From Deltaproteobacteria bacterium (GTDB lineage Bacteria; Desulfobacterota; Desulfuromonadia; Desulfuromonadales; Geopsychrobacteraceae): a stretch of 64,000 nucleotides of DNA. Positions 44,391 to 53,632 of this stretch are shown piece by piece. The notes beneath the pieces were generated by a model. That model was not told the DNA's origin and did not search any database. It worked only from the letters and a program-made list of their open reading frames with translations. The DNA lies in contig JAJRWF010000050.1 of NCBI GenBank assembly GCA_024276905.1, positions 1 through 64,000 of the forward strand, read 5' to 3'. Each line of letters begins with the position of its first letter. Positions within the stretch are counted from its first letter, which is position 1. The translations under genes and the position numbers were made by a program.

Positions 44391-45390
44391 CGCCACCACC
44401 TCCGCGGCCCGGTATCACCAGGGTTCCATCCTCTTCAAGCTTGAGTGCAACCTTGACAATCTCCATCTGCATGGCCTCAACTTCGGACAGCTTGCGCGGA
44501 CCCATGGCATCGAGATCTTCCTCGATCATGTCGGCAGCACGCTGGGAAATATTCGAATAGATCTTGCTCTTGAGTTCATCAGAAGCGGTTTTAAGTGCCA
44601 GAGTCAGACTGTCGGTACTCACTTCGCGCAGGACCGCCTGCATGGAACGACCATCGAGCGCGATCAGATCTTCGAAGGTGAACATGCGGCGACGAATTTA
44701 TTCGGCCATCTCGGCATCGGCAGCTTCGATCCCGGTCAAGACAACCTGATCGGCACCTTTTTCCATGCGACCGAGAATCTCGACCACCTTGTCGACTCCG
44801 CCAACCTGTTTCTTGTCCTGACTGACAACCACCCCGATCTCTCGTTGCAACGCATCTTCAATCCGACCGATCACCTCAGGCGAAACATTCTCGATCTTGG
44901 CGATGCGGTACATCACTTCACCCCGAAGGTCTTCCGGCATCTGCATCAAAACCCGACTGGCGTGGTCTTCTCTCTGGGTCGAAAGAATCAACGCAACCGT
45001 CTGTGGGTGTTCGCTTTCGAGCAAACTGGCCACCATCCGTGGATGCATCTTCGAGATCGTTTCCAACGGCCGCCCTTCGATCCCGGCGGTGACCTGTTCG
45101 ATCAGGTATTCGGCCCGCTCATGATCATCACCGCCGAGGATGGCATTGCGCGCAAAAGCATCGCCCTTGATATAGACACCGAGATCGTTGCCCTTTGCGC
45201 CCTTGTATTCTTCAAGCACCGCACGAGCGAGTTCAGGATCGACATGGTCGACATCCATCATGCAGCGGCTGATATCACGGACTTCACTGTCATCAAGAGC
45301 TTCAAAAATCCGCGCGGCGGCATCTTCGCCCAGGCACAGAATCAAAATGGCGGCTTTTTGGGCTCCGGATAATTTTTCAGCTGCCTTCAC
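44377..45390 (-). pseudogene. fliG: FliG rotor protein interrupted by an in-frame TAA
   Basis: FliG couples the MS-ring to the C-ring and contacts the stator. ORFs 44698-45390 (230 aa) and 44377-44685 (102 aa) are in the same frame and together give a full-length FliG. The first carries the N and middle domains (SGAQKAAILILCLGEDAAARIFEALDDSEV; SEHPQTVALIL). The second is the torque-generating C-domain (MFTFEDLIALDGRSMQAVLREV...NISQRAADMIEEDL). Between them the codons read GAA TAA ATT CGT, where relatives have a continuous AE.IRRRMF-like helix. An ATG lies 12 bases after the stop but has no clear ribosome binding site. Error, inactivation and reinitiation are all possible. Confidence 0.8.
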
Positions 45391-45433
45391 GTTTTATGCT
45401 CCCGGAATTTGTCGGCATTGCATGGTAAACGGA

Positions 45434-46993
45434 TCATTCGACGGCTTCTTCACGTAACCAGGTTTTGACCACCTGCACCGGCGCCTGGTCACCACCCAGG
45501 ACTTCCTGGCGGATCTGCGCCAGCGGATCACCGGGGCCCCCCAGCATCGGCAGTCCGGACTGAAGTTCCGCCTCAAGCTCCTGCACAGTTTTCATCGGTT
45601 CTGCCTGTTCGGCGGCCCCACGCATGGTTTTAAGCAGCGGTCGCAAGAAGAGCAGATAGGCCATCAGCGCCGCGATACTGAGCAGTCCGTATTTGATCAG
45701 CGGCATGTAGGTGTAAATACGACTGATCGGCGAAGGAGCTGGCAGAGGCTCATCGATAAAGCTGGTTTCAAATGGCATCGAAACCACGGTCAACACATCA
45801 CCGCGACTGTCGTTGAGACCCAGTGCACTACGCACCATTCTTTCGATCTCCTGAAGTTCGGAGGCTTCCCGCGGGGTGGGCGTCGGTTTGGCACCCTCGG
45901 CTCCGGGTGTCATTTTGTCGGCCACCAATACCGAAACAGACAAGGCCTTGAGGCTGCCGACCGATTCAACCAGTTTGCTGGTAATGCGGCTCATTTCGTA
46001 ATTGATCGTTTCCTGGGCCTGACTGGCCGGTGTTGTCGTTGTATTCGTCTGGGTCGGTTGCAGGTTGGAGGCAACACCCGGTATTCCAGCCGCACTTTCT
46101 GTCGCCCCGCGTTCATTGCTGGTCTGTTCGCTGACGACCACCGCCCCGTTGGGATCAACCAGTTGCTCAACCCTTTCACGTTGATCAAAATTGATCTCGG
46201 CAGTCACCCGTACCATGGAGTTTCCGGCTCCGAGAGCCCGATCGAGCAGTGACTGAGCCCGATCCTCAAGGCGGCGTTCCACAGTCTGCTGATACTCCAG
46301 CATCCCCGGTGTCATCGGACCGGCAAGCACTTCGCCGCGGCTTCTCGACAACACCTTGCCCGAAGCATCAACCACGGTGACATTTTCCGATTCAAGCCCT
46401 TCGACGCTACCGGCCACCAGGTAGACGATTCCCTGCAGTTGCGAATCCTTGAGCTGACGACCGGAATGAAGTTTGACAATAATTGAAGCGGTGGCCGACT
46501 TCTGCTGGTCACGAAACAACCGTTTTTCGGGCAAGGCCAGATGGACTCTTGCGGTCTCAACCGGTGCCAGTGAAGAAATGGTCCGCATCAGTTCACCCTG
46601 CAGGGCCCGGCGATAATTGACCTTCTGGGCAAAATCGGTCAGCCCGAAACTCTGGCGGTCGAAAATCTCGAACCCGACCCCGCCTTCAGCCAGACCGGCG
46701 CCGGCCAGTTCCAGCCGAGCTTCGTAGACCCTGTCAGCGGGAATCATGATGTCCTTACCGCCATCTTCAAGACGGTAAAGTATTTTGCGATCCTTCAACC
46801 ACTCGACAACCATCGCCGCATCACGACTCGGCAGATTAGCGAACAACAGACTGTAGTCAGCAACACGACTCTGCATAATAATTGCGGCAAAAAGCAAAAT
46901 ACTGACCAGACCAACCCCGATCAGGCTCATCTTGCGCGCCAGCGACCATTCCTTCATCACATCGAACACACTCTTTTTATCTTCGTCCGCCAT
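45434..46993 (-). CDS. fliF: Flagellar MS-ring protein FliF
   Basis: The 519-aa protein has two membrane segments (about 20-45 and 430-450) and the ring-building domains, with LPSRDAAMVVEWLKDRKILYRLEDGG and ARVHLALPEKRLFRDQQKSATASIIVKL. The short cytoplasmic C-tail (QVVKTWLREEAVE) is the part that binds FliG. It seeds basal-body assembly in the inner membrane. It lies between fliE and fliG. Confidence 0.95.
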   Translation of the reverse strand: MADEDKKSVFDVMKEWSLARKMSLIGVGLVSILLFAAIIMQSRVADYSLLFANLPSRDAAMVVEWLKDRKILYRLEDGGKDIMIPADRVYEARLELAGAGLAEGGVGFEIFDRQSFGLTDFAQKVNYRRALQGELMRTISSLAPVETARVHLALPEKRLFRDQQKSATASIIVKLHSGRQLKDSQLQGIVYLVAGSVEGLESENVTVVDASGKVLSRSRGEVLAGPMTPGMLEYQQTVERRLEDRAQSLLDRALGAGNSMVRVTAEINFDQRERVEQLVDPNGAVVVSEQTSNERGATESAAGIPGVASNLQPTQTNTTTTPASQAQETINYEMSRITSKLVESVGSLKALSVSVLVADKMTPGAEGAKPTPTPREASELQEIERMVRSALGLNDSRGDVLTVVSMPFETSFIDEPLPAPSPISRIYTYMPLIKYGLLSIAALMAYLLFLRPLLKTMRGAAEQAEPMKTVQELEAELQSGLPMLGGPGDPLAQIRQEVLGGDQAPVQVVKTWLREEAVE

Positions 46994-47055
46994 AAATCAC
47001 GTCCTCATTTCACACTGCTGCCGACAAGCTGTTGTCCCCGGGCGATTCAAATCGA

Positions 47056-47358
47056 TCACACCTGCATGCGCATGATTTCCTGATAGGCATCAACAACCTT
47101 GTTGCGAATCTGCACCATCAGCCGCGTTGAAATTTCGGCCTCCTCCATCTTGATCATCACCTCATGGATATTGCTGCTCTGACCACTGGCGAGTTCGGCC
47201 GCAGCCTTGCCGGCATCCATCTGCTTGCGGTTCACAGCTGAGATCGACTCTTTGATCTGAGCAGCAAAACCCTCACCGAGACGACTGGCATCAGGCTTGG
47301 AAGTTCCTTTGAGGCCTTGTAAATGACTGCTTAGAGTGATGTCGCTAATCGTGTTCAT
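47056..47358 (-). CDS. fliE: Flagellar MS ring-rod junction protein FliE
   Basis: The 100-aa protein has the FliE pattern (FAAQIKESISAVNRKQMDAGKAAAELASGQSSNIHEVMIKMEEAEISTRLMVQIRNKVVDAYQEIMRMQV), all helical. It joins the rod to the MS ring and export gate and is the first rod-class substrate. It follows flgC by eight bases. Confidence 0.94.
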   Translation of the reverse strand: MNTISDITLSSHLQGLKGTSKPDASRLGEGFAAQIKESISAVNRKQMDAGKAAAELASGQSSNIHEVMIKMEEAEISTRLMVQIRNKVVDAYQEIMRMQV

Positions 47359-47366
47359 TGTTCACC

Positions 47367-47798
47367 TCACTGTCCTATTTCAAGGGCTTTCAAAGCCATC
47401 CGTTTTGCCGAACGCACCACCGTGACGTTGGCTTCATAGGCACGGGTCGCACTCATCATGTCGGCGACTTCTTCCATCAAATCAATATTCGGCATCGCCA
47501 CCATGCCTTCAGAATCGGCATCGGGATGTCCCGGGTTATAGATCATTTTCGGCGGACTGTTACTGGCCCTGATCTGTGCCACTTCCACCCCGGCAATCCC
47601 GTCACGTTGACTGGCGCTCAAGTTTTCGGCGAAGCCTTTTCCGTTACTGCGGAAAACCACTTCACGTTTGCGAAAAGGGCCTCCTTCCGGCGTCCGTGTG
47701 GTATCGATATTGGCAATATTGGTCCCTATCGCCCCCAAGCGTGTTCGCTGCGCCTTGAGTGCTGAAGCCCCGATCTTCATACTGGTCAGAATATCCAT
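47367..47798 (-). CDS. flgC: Flagellar proximal rod protein FlgC
   Basis: The 143-aa protein begins TSMKIGASALKAQRTRLGAIGTNIANIDTTRTPEGGPFRKREVVF, the FlgC N-terminus. It ends with NIDLMEEVADMMSATRAYEANVTVVRSAKRMALKALEIGQ. It forms part of the proximal rod with FlgB and FlgF. It lies directly between flgB and fliE. Confidence 0.95.
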   Translation of the reverse strand: MDILTSMKIGASALKAQRTRLGAIGTNIANIDTTRTPEGGPFRKREVVFRSNGKGFAENLSASQRDGIAGVEVAQIRASNSPPKMIYNPGHPDADSEGMVAMPNIDLMEEVADMMSATRAYEANVTVVRSAKRMALKALEIGQ

Positions 47799-47806
47799 GT
47801 TGCCTC

Positions 47807-48220
47807 CTATTGACCGTCGTTGACGGCATACTTGAGCATTTGCAGCCTGCGGCGGGTCATTTTTATCGTTGCTTCGTAAAGAATCTGATTCTCGGACAGC
47901 GCGATCATTTCATCTTCCACGACCACACTGTTGCCATCACCGAAACCGCTGCGGTCCGGATGACGGACCACTTCGCCCTGAATCTGGGCGAGACTGTTGC
48001 CACCCAGGGGGAAATGCTTCGGGTTCGTTACTTGGGGGGCCTGCTGCGGGCGCTTGAGAACGGCCTGCAAACGTTTTTCAAACTCGAAGGTTCGCGCGGC
48101 ATAACCCGGAGTCTCGGCGTTGGCGACATTGCCGGCGATCACCTGTTGTCGCTGGGCACGCAGATCAAGACTCTTCTGCAACAGTCGGGTGGTGGGATCG
48201 ATCAGATTGAAACCTGCCAT
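47807..48220 (-). CDS. flgB: Flagellar proximal rod protein FlgB
   Basis: The ~137-aa protein starts MAGFNLIDPTTRLLQKSLDLRAQRQQVIAGNVANAETPGYAARTFEFEKRL, the FlgB N-terminus. The ATG at 48220 has GGAG nine bases upstream and is preferred over the TTG at 48235. It opens the main rod-hook operon, with a sigma-54-like site about 60 bases upstream. Confidence 0.94.
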   Translation of the reverse strand: MAGFNLIDPTTRLLQKSLDLRAQRQQVIAGNVANAETPGYAARTFEFEKRLQAVLKRPQQAPQVTNPKHFPLGGNSLAQIQGEVVRHPDRSGFGDGNSVVVEDEMIALSENQILYEATIKMTRRRLQMLKYAVNDGQ

Positions 48221-48277
48221 GATGCAATTCTCCAAAGTCGTTTTCTGTCAAAAATTTGCACTACCTAATTTCCTTGA

Positions 48278-48292
48278 GCAAGTCCTGAGCCA
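48278..48292 (-). promoter_or_regulatory. Sigma-54-like promoter upstream of flgB
   Basis: On the - strand TGGCTCAGGACTTGC matches the -24/-12 consensus with correct GG-to-GC spacing and one mismatch (T for A at the fifth base). The implied start site is about 45 bases before the flgB ATG. Confidence 0.55.
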
Positions 48293-48342
48293 AAAGCACC
48301 CAGGGTCCGTCCTTATCTTTTTCGACAAGGTTCCGCAGAAGC

Positions 48343-50652
48343 TTAAGTCCAGACCTTTTTTCCCCCCTGCCGCAGCAGAATCTGTGCGCTGCGATACCTG
48401 GCCTGGTCGCCGAAAACTTTATTTTGCAGCAGCGTTTTGTAGAGTGCCGCGGATTCTAGATTACGTCCCAACCGGTAGAGAGTTTCTGCCAGCAGTGCCA
48501 TATCTTTGACCTCAAAAACACCGCCCAGTTTACGGGCATGTTCCAGACGCTCAGCGACATCGGCAAGCCGTTCCTGCTGCCAATAAATCCAGGCGGCACG
48601 AATATCGAGACTTGCGCTTTGCGGCCGATCCTGACGTTCCAGCTGTCGCAACAGCTCATCGAACCTTTTCTGTTTTTCAAGAGCATCGAGCATCAGGCCA
48701 TAGGCCGCGCTGCGCTGTGCCCCTTGCGGATAGGTATCGAGATAAACCTGCGCATAATCTGATGCCGCCCGGTACTCCCGGCGCAACAGATACAGCTGGG
48801 CAAGGGGCAGATAGATTTCTTCGCGAACAGCATCCGTTTTCGCACGATCAAGCTGAAACAACAGAACACGCGCTGCGCGCTTGAAGAGTCCAAGCCGAGT
48901 CAGGGCGCCGGCAACCTGGTCAAGGAATTCCTTGTCGAGCTGGTCCTTGAGCAACAACTTGCGATTCTGCTCAACCAACACGACCGCCGGGATATCTTCG
49001 TTCCTTTTTATCAGTCCGCTTATCACTGCGGGTAACTGCTCACGCAGCAGGGAATCAGCCTCAGCGCGTAAAACTCCACTGGCAAAGACGCGGCGAAAGG
49101 TCATCAACAGGTTGACGCTTTCCCTTGAATCTCCCAACAGGTAGAGCACCAGGGCCTGCTTGAAGGTCGCTTCTTCACGCAAGGCCCTGTTACGTGAATT
49201 CTTTGCCAAATCAGCATACTGGTAAACCGCTGTCGCCTGTGCACGCTCTCCACCGATCAGAACCTGATGATCCTGCAGCCGCAAAGCAGCCCGATCAGAC
49301 CCCTCGGTGCCGGGCATCTCCAGATAGATTTTTTGCAAACCGATCTGGGCCCACTCGGTATCACCGGCATCATAACTGGCCGCAGCGGCGGCGAAATATG
49401 CCAGATCCTCCTGAGGCTGATTGACCAACTGGCGGGCCAGTTCCTTGTAGGTACTGGCTGCACGTGAATATTCACCGATCTGAAAAGCAGCCCAGGCCGC
49501 TCGGGCGCGTGAACGCGGATACTGATCGAAGAGCTGAGCATTACGGGAAAGTTTGCGATAATTGTGCAGGGCGTCAGAATAGGATTCAATCCCGACGGCG
49601 GCATCGGCCTGACGCATCAGAACCAGCTGTCGCAGGCCTTCGGGCCAGCGAAGCTTCTTGTTGGCGAGTAATTGCGCGGCATCCTTATCGTTACCGCTGC
49701 CCAGTGCCGTCTCTGCCGCCAACAGCGTCATCAAGGGAGAGAACTGATCCTCTGCAGAAAGATGCTTAAGCTGCGCGACCAGCTTTAGATAGGCAGCGTA
49801 AGGCTGGCCGGTGGTTGCCAGAACGAAATCTGTCAAATAATCGACACGTCTCCGATATTGACCCTGCAGCTCTTCCAGTTTGAGCAAACGTTGATCTGCC
49901 GCATCGACCCCATCGGTCCGCAGTAACCCCTCAATTAGCAGTAACTCTTCAACGATCTGCTCATTTTCCGCGACCGGCGGCATCTGCGGTAAAAAACGCA
50001 GCAGACTGAGCCAGCGTTTTTCGGCCACCAGATCGAGGCGCTGCTTCAAGGCCGGCGACGGGTTTTCAATTTTCAGCGGCGGCAATTCCGGCAGACTGAA
50101 ATTGGGTGCGGGGTCAATTTCCCAGGGCGTGAGGTCCGCCTTGAACAGCTGTTGCCAGCTCTCGTGCCAGGGGGGAAACTGCCGGGCATCGCGAACCTTG
50201 CGCCCCCCCTTACGTCCCGGAATACCTTCGATTCGAAAGGCGACCGCAGGACGGCTGCCGCGGGCACTGTCCCAGTAGAGGTCGAATTTAATCTGCGCCG
50301 GATGCTTCTGGCTCTTGCTGACAATCTGCTTGGGGGGACGGCGCAGCAGCAGCGAGACCAAGAGGTCACCGCTCTTCTCCGCCAGCAGAATTTTCACCAC
50401 CGTTTCATCTTCCGGCAACCGTTGAAGCCCATCGGAAACCGTCGATTTACTGAGCAAAATATCGAGCCGCTGACCTGAGTGGTCTGAACTGAATTCAGGT
50501 AGCCGATCAAAAATAAGCGTTATGCTGGTACTGCTGAGCCCTTCATGCTTCTGCAACTCAAGCAGAATCGGCTTGTCGGCTGCAAACGACGGCACAACAG
50601 GCTGCAACCAGATCGCCAGTCCCATCAATAGAATTGTCAGTTTCTTCACCAC
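48343..50652 (-). CDS. Periplasmic TPR-repeat protein linked to flagellar genes
   Basis: The 769-aa protein has a signal peptide (TILLMGLAIWLQPVVPSFA), an N-terminal beta-rich part (about 25-165) and a long array of TPR-like helical repeats to the C-terminus, for example AAWAAFQIGEYSRAASTYKELARQLVNQP and YLPLAQLYLLRREYRAASDYAQVYLDTYPQGAQ. It starts at a GTG with GGAGGA upstream. It lies directly above flgB on the same strand, and similar proteins are often seen next to flagellar genes in this bacterial group. It may be a scaffold for motor or rod assembly in the periplasm; the function is not known. Confidence 0.7.
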   Translation of the reverse strand: MVKKLTILLMGLAIWLQPVVPSFAADKPILLELQKHEGLSSTSITLIFDRLPEFSSDHSGQRLDILLSKSTVSDGLQRLPEDETVVKILLAEKSGDLLVSLLLRRPPKQIVSKSQKHPAQIKFDLYWDSARGSRPAVAFRIEGIPGRKGGRKVRDARQFPPWHESWQQLFKADLTPWEIDPAPNFSLPELPPLKIENPSPALKQRLDLVAEKRWLSLLRFLPQMPPVAENEQIVEELLLIEGLLRTDGVDAADQRLLKLEELQGQYRRRVDYLTDFVLATTGQPYAAYLKLVAQLKHLSAEDQFSPLMTLLAAETALGSGNDKDAAQLLANKKLRWPEGLRQLVLMRQADAAVGIESYSDALHNYRKLSRNAQLFDQYPRSRARAAWAAFQIGEYSRAASTYKELARQLVNQPQEDLAYFAAAAASYDAGDTEWAQIGLQKIYLEMPGTEGSDRAALRLQDHQVLIGGERAQATAVYQYADLAKNSRNRALREEATFKQALVLYLLGDSRESVNLLMTFRRVFASGVLRAEADSLLREQLPAVISGLIKRNEDIPAVVLVEQNRKLLLKDQLDKEFLDQVAGALTRLGLFKRAARVLLFQLDRAKTDAVREEIYLPLAQLYLLRREYRAASDYAQVYLDTYPQGAQRSAAYGLMLDALEKQKRFDELLRQLERQDRPQSASLDIRAAWIYWQQERLADVAERLEHARKLGGVFEVKDMALLAETLYRLGRNLESAALYKTLLQNKVFGDQARYRSAQILLRQGGKKVWT

Positions 50653-50925
50653 GAGGATTCCTCCGGAAAACTATCCGGGATCTGTTCATGGCCAGAAGCA
50701 TGCCAACCCACGACATCAAAGCCTAAGTCACTATTTTAAAAGGGCTAATTCTTGTCTCGGATCATCCTGGAGGATGAACAGAAAGAGCCGGGTGCACCAA
50801 AAGAGAAAACCTGGTCGTTTTTTTGACTTGAATTTATTAACACCCCGACAGCATCCAGAGGACCGAAATCCAAAATACGCAAATTTTACTGTCCGAAAAG
50901 TGCGCTCAGAGGAGGGGGGCTCTCG
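50653..50925. other. Intergenic region between btuD and the TPR gene
   Basis: These 273 bases hold no convincing gene. They contain the sigma-54-like site at 50691-50705 and an imperfect CATCCTGGAGGATG palindrome near 50766. I see no clear terminator for the btu operon. Confidence 0.5.
50691..50705 (-). promoter_or_regulatory. Possible sigma-54 promoter of the TPR gene
   Basis: On the - strand TGGCATGCTTCTGGC keeps the -24 TGGCA and the -12 GC at correct spacing but has TGGC in place of TTGC. It lies about 40 bases before the GTG start of the TPR gene, a suitable distance. Confidence 0.4.
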
Positions 50926-51735
50926 TCATTGATCGGCGTCTTCCTGTAAACCGCTTCCACAACGCCGCAACGGGTAGGTTCGCGGAGTCCCCGTGTAGGG
51001 ATTGGTTTCAACCTTTACCTCAACCCGGAACACTTGGCGCAGGTTGGCCGAGGTGTACACCTCGGTCGGAGCTCCAAGTGCCACCGAAGAACCATTATCC
51101 GCCAGCAGCAGAATACGTTGAGAAATTTCTGCCGCTTGATCCAGATCGTGGGAGACCTGAATGACTGTCGTCCCCTGCTCCCGGTTGAGGCGCAGCAGCA
51201 GGTCCTTGAACTCCAGGCGATGATCGAGGTCGAGATGACTGCTTGCTTCGTCGAGTAATAACACCGGCGTCTCCTGCGCTAGGGCACGAGCCAACAGGAC
51301 CCGTTGCAATTAACCTCCGCTCAAGGTCGTGACCTTACGCTTGGCCAGATACAGGGTATCGGTAACGACCATCGCGCACTCGACCGCCTGTCTATCTCTC
51401 AAAGTCGATCTTGAGAAGCGGGATTGGCGGGCAAAACGTCCCATGGCGACCATCTCCTGCACCGGGTAAGGAAACACTGCCTGAGTCGACTGTGGAACAA
51501 CGGCTACAAGCTGCGCCATGGCCCGCCTGTCGAGCTGCGCGGCCTGCTGCCCTTGCCACAACACGGAACCCTTGACAGGTGTCAAAATGCCCCGCAGCAA
51601 GCGCAGCAGGGTTGACTTTCCACAACCGTTGGGACCAAGAATCGAGAGAATTTCACCCGATCTGATCTCCAGTTCAATGTCACGCAGTACCGGCTGCTCG
51701 GCATAAGAAAAATGCAGATGCTCCACCCGGATCAT
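50926..51735 (-). pseudogene. btuD: BtuD-like cobalamin ABC ATPase, interrupted by TAA in the signature motif
   Basis: BtuD powers cobalamin import through BtuC. The first ORF (51310-51735) has Walker A (GPNGCGKSTLLRLL), the Q-loop region and the first part of the ABC signature (TLSGG). The second (50926-51309) continues in the same frame with LQRVLLARALA, Walker B and D-loop (VLLLDEASSHLDLD) and the switch His (VSHDLDQA). The joint reads GGT TAA TTG CAA where LSGGE-LQR is expected, so the TAA replaces the Glu codon. Its start overlaps the btuC stop. If real, the mutation separates the two ATP-site halves. Error or decay is likely. Confidence 0.8.
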
Positions 51736-52724
51736 GATCCGTTCTCCTCTTTGCGCAGCAGATAGAGAAAAAAGGGCGCTCCCAACATTGCCGTCACCAC
51801 CCCGACAGGGATTTCCGCTGGAGCTAACAGAGTGCGGGAGAGTGCATCCGCCAACATCAAAAATGTTGCACCGAGCAGTGCCGAGGCAGGCAGCAAATGC
51901 CGGTGAGAGCCTCCCCAGAGCAAACGCACCACGTGGGGAACTGTCAAGCCGACAAAACCAACCAGCCCGGCCATGGCAACTGCGGCTGCCGTCAGTCCTC
52001 CGGCGGCGGCAAAGAGCAGCAGTCGTGATCTGCCGACATTCAGGCCAAGGTCAGCGGCAACCTCCTCCCCTTGCGTAAACAGATCAAGCGCAGGTGATTG
52101 CATCCAGAGTGTGATAAAGGCAACACCGACCCAGACCGCGAGCCAGGGGAGCCAGCCGGGGTTGACCAGACCGAGGTTCCCGGCCAGCCAGAAAACTGCG
52201 GACTTGACCGGGTCGGCCGGAGCCATCCAGAGCAGAAACAGCAACAGTGCTGAAGCCAGACTCCCAACCATCACCCCGGAGAGGATCAGGGTGTGGGAGG
52301 AACCGCGCTGAGCACGAGCAATCCAATACACCAGTAGCAGCGCCACACAAGCCCCGAAAAATGCGGCGGATGGCAGAAGGACTGGCGAATGGTAACCCAA
52401 GGTCAAAACCGCAACCGCGCCCAGCGCCGCGCCGCCGGAAACGCCGAGGATATAGGGATCAGCCAACGGATTGCGTAGCACCGCCTGAAAGGCACCGCCC
52501 GAAGCACCCAGGGCCGCGCCGACCAGGGCGGCAAGCAGCGCACGTGGCAAACGAATTTTCAGCACGATGGCGGTGTAGGTCGCCGATTCGGCCTGGCCAC
52601 AGAGAACCGCAACCAGCTCCGCTGGTGAAAGCGTCAATGAACCGGACCAGAGCGAGAGAAACAATGCCACGATCAGGGCCACCCCCAAAATCGGCAGCCA
52701 GCTTAAAGAATGACGAAAGCTCAT
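51732..52724 (-). CDS. btuC: Cobalamin ABC transporter permease (FecCD family)
   Basis: The 330-aa inner-membrane protein has nine to ten hydrophobic segments and FecCD-family motifs: LPRALLAALVGAALGASGGAFQAVLRNPLADPYILGVSGGAALGAV and GLVGFVGLTVPHVVRLLWGGSHRHLLPASALLGATFL. The family includes permeases for cobalamin and iron-siderophore. The operon's cobalamin riboswitch makes BtuC the best assignment. It overlaps btuF and btuD by four bases each and appears intact. Confidence 0.88.
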   Translation of the reverse strand: MSFRHSLSWLPILGVALIVALFLSLWSGSLTLSPAELVAVLCGQAESATYTAIVLKIRLPRALLAALVGAALGASGGAFQAVLRNPLADPYILGVSGGAALGAVAVLTLGYHSPVLLPSAAFFGACVALLLVYWIARAQRGSSHTLILSGVMVGSLASALLLFLLWMAPADPVKSAVFWLAGNLGLVNPGWLPWLAVWVGVAFITLWMQSPALDLFTQGEEVAADLGLNVGRSRLLLFAAAGGLTAAAVAMAGLVGFVGLTVPHVVRLLWGGSHRHLLPASALLGATFLMLADALSRTLLAPAEIPVGVVTAMLGAPFFLYLLRKEENGS

Positions 52725-53632
52725 TGTTGCTCCCGGTCGATCAGTTCATGCAGATCGAGATCATGAATAGCTTCAGCCAGAGTCAACAAGCCCAGCCCCA
52801 GACGTGGACCAGGACGGTGAACCCAGTCCGGGATAACACTGTAAATGCGCTGTTGTCTGACCGCTTTCAGCTCCGGCCAGGCGTTGAACAAGCCCGCCGG
52901 ATTCGGCGTTCCCTGATGGGGAGAGACCACAATCAAATCCGGGTCGGCCAGCAGCAGCGCTTCGCCCCCCCAGGTTGGGTAACGGTTGGGCCCGCTGGCA
53001 ACCACATTTTCACCCCCGGCCGTTTCAATAAGGTCACCGACCAGAGTTCCCGGGCCGGCGACAGTCAATGGCCGCACCATAACGCAGAACAGCACCCTCG
53101 GACGCTTCAGCCCTGCAACCAGAGAGCGGACTTGAGCCACTGTTGCTGTCAGTTTTCGCGCCAGCTGGTCCCCGCCCTCTTCCTCTCCGGTCACGCGACC
53201 CAGAATACGGATCATGTCGATAGTCACCTGAATCCCCCGCGGATAAACGACATAGACCGGCAAACCCAAGCTTTCCATCCGCGCCAGCAACACCGGATTG
53301 GCAGAGTCTGCCGAGATAAAAACCAGGTCGGGACGTTACAGGGTGACTGCCTCAAGATTGGGGCTGGAATAGCCGCCGACCTGCGGCTTGTTCCGGGCCT
53401 GCTCAGGGTAGGTGCAGAAACTGGTCACCCCGACAATCCGTTTTTCCAACCCCAAGGCAAACAGAACTTCGGTCACGCTGGGAACCAGCGAAACAATCCG
53501 TTGCGGCAACTCGGGAAGCTCGACCCGGCGTTGAACGGCGTCGGTCCAGATAGCTCCGGACACCGGCAAAGGTGCCAGCAGACAGACCAGCAACAGACAG
53601 ACAAAATGGATAGATTTTACACTGTACTTCAT
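52721..53632 (-). pseudogene. btuF: BtuF-like cobalamin-binding protein, interrupted by in-frame TAA
   Basis: BtuF is the periplasmic binding protein that hands cobalamin to BtuCD. The first ORF (start ATG 53632) has a signal peptide (HFVCLLLVCLLAPLPVSGA) and the BtuF opening RIVSLVPSVTEVLFALGLEKRIVGVTSFCTYPE. The second (52721-53293) is in the same frame and carries the C-lobe (YPTWGGEALLLADPDLIVVSPHQG). At 53336-53338 the codons read ACC CTG TAA CGT CCC GAC, where relatives have ...L-[K/R]PDLV, so a Leu codon probably became TAA. Its start overlaps a short upstream open frame. Both halves are well conserved, so the break is recent or an error. Confidence 0.8.

Noticed and set aside
44698-53338. 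TAA reassigned to an amino acid
   Set aside because: TAA closes flgL, sucC, folK and btuB at the normal family ends, so it acts as stop in this genome.
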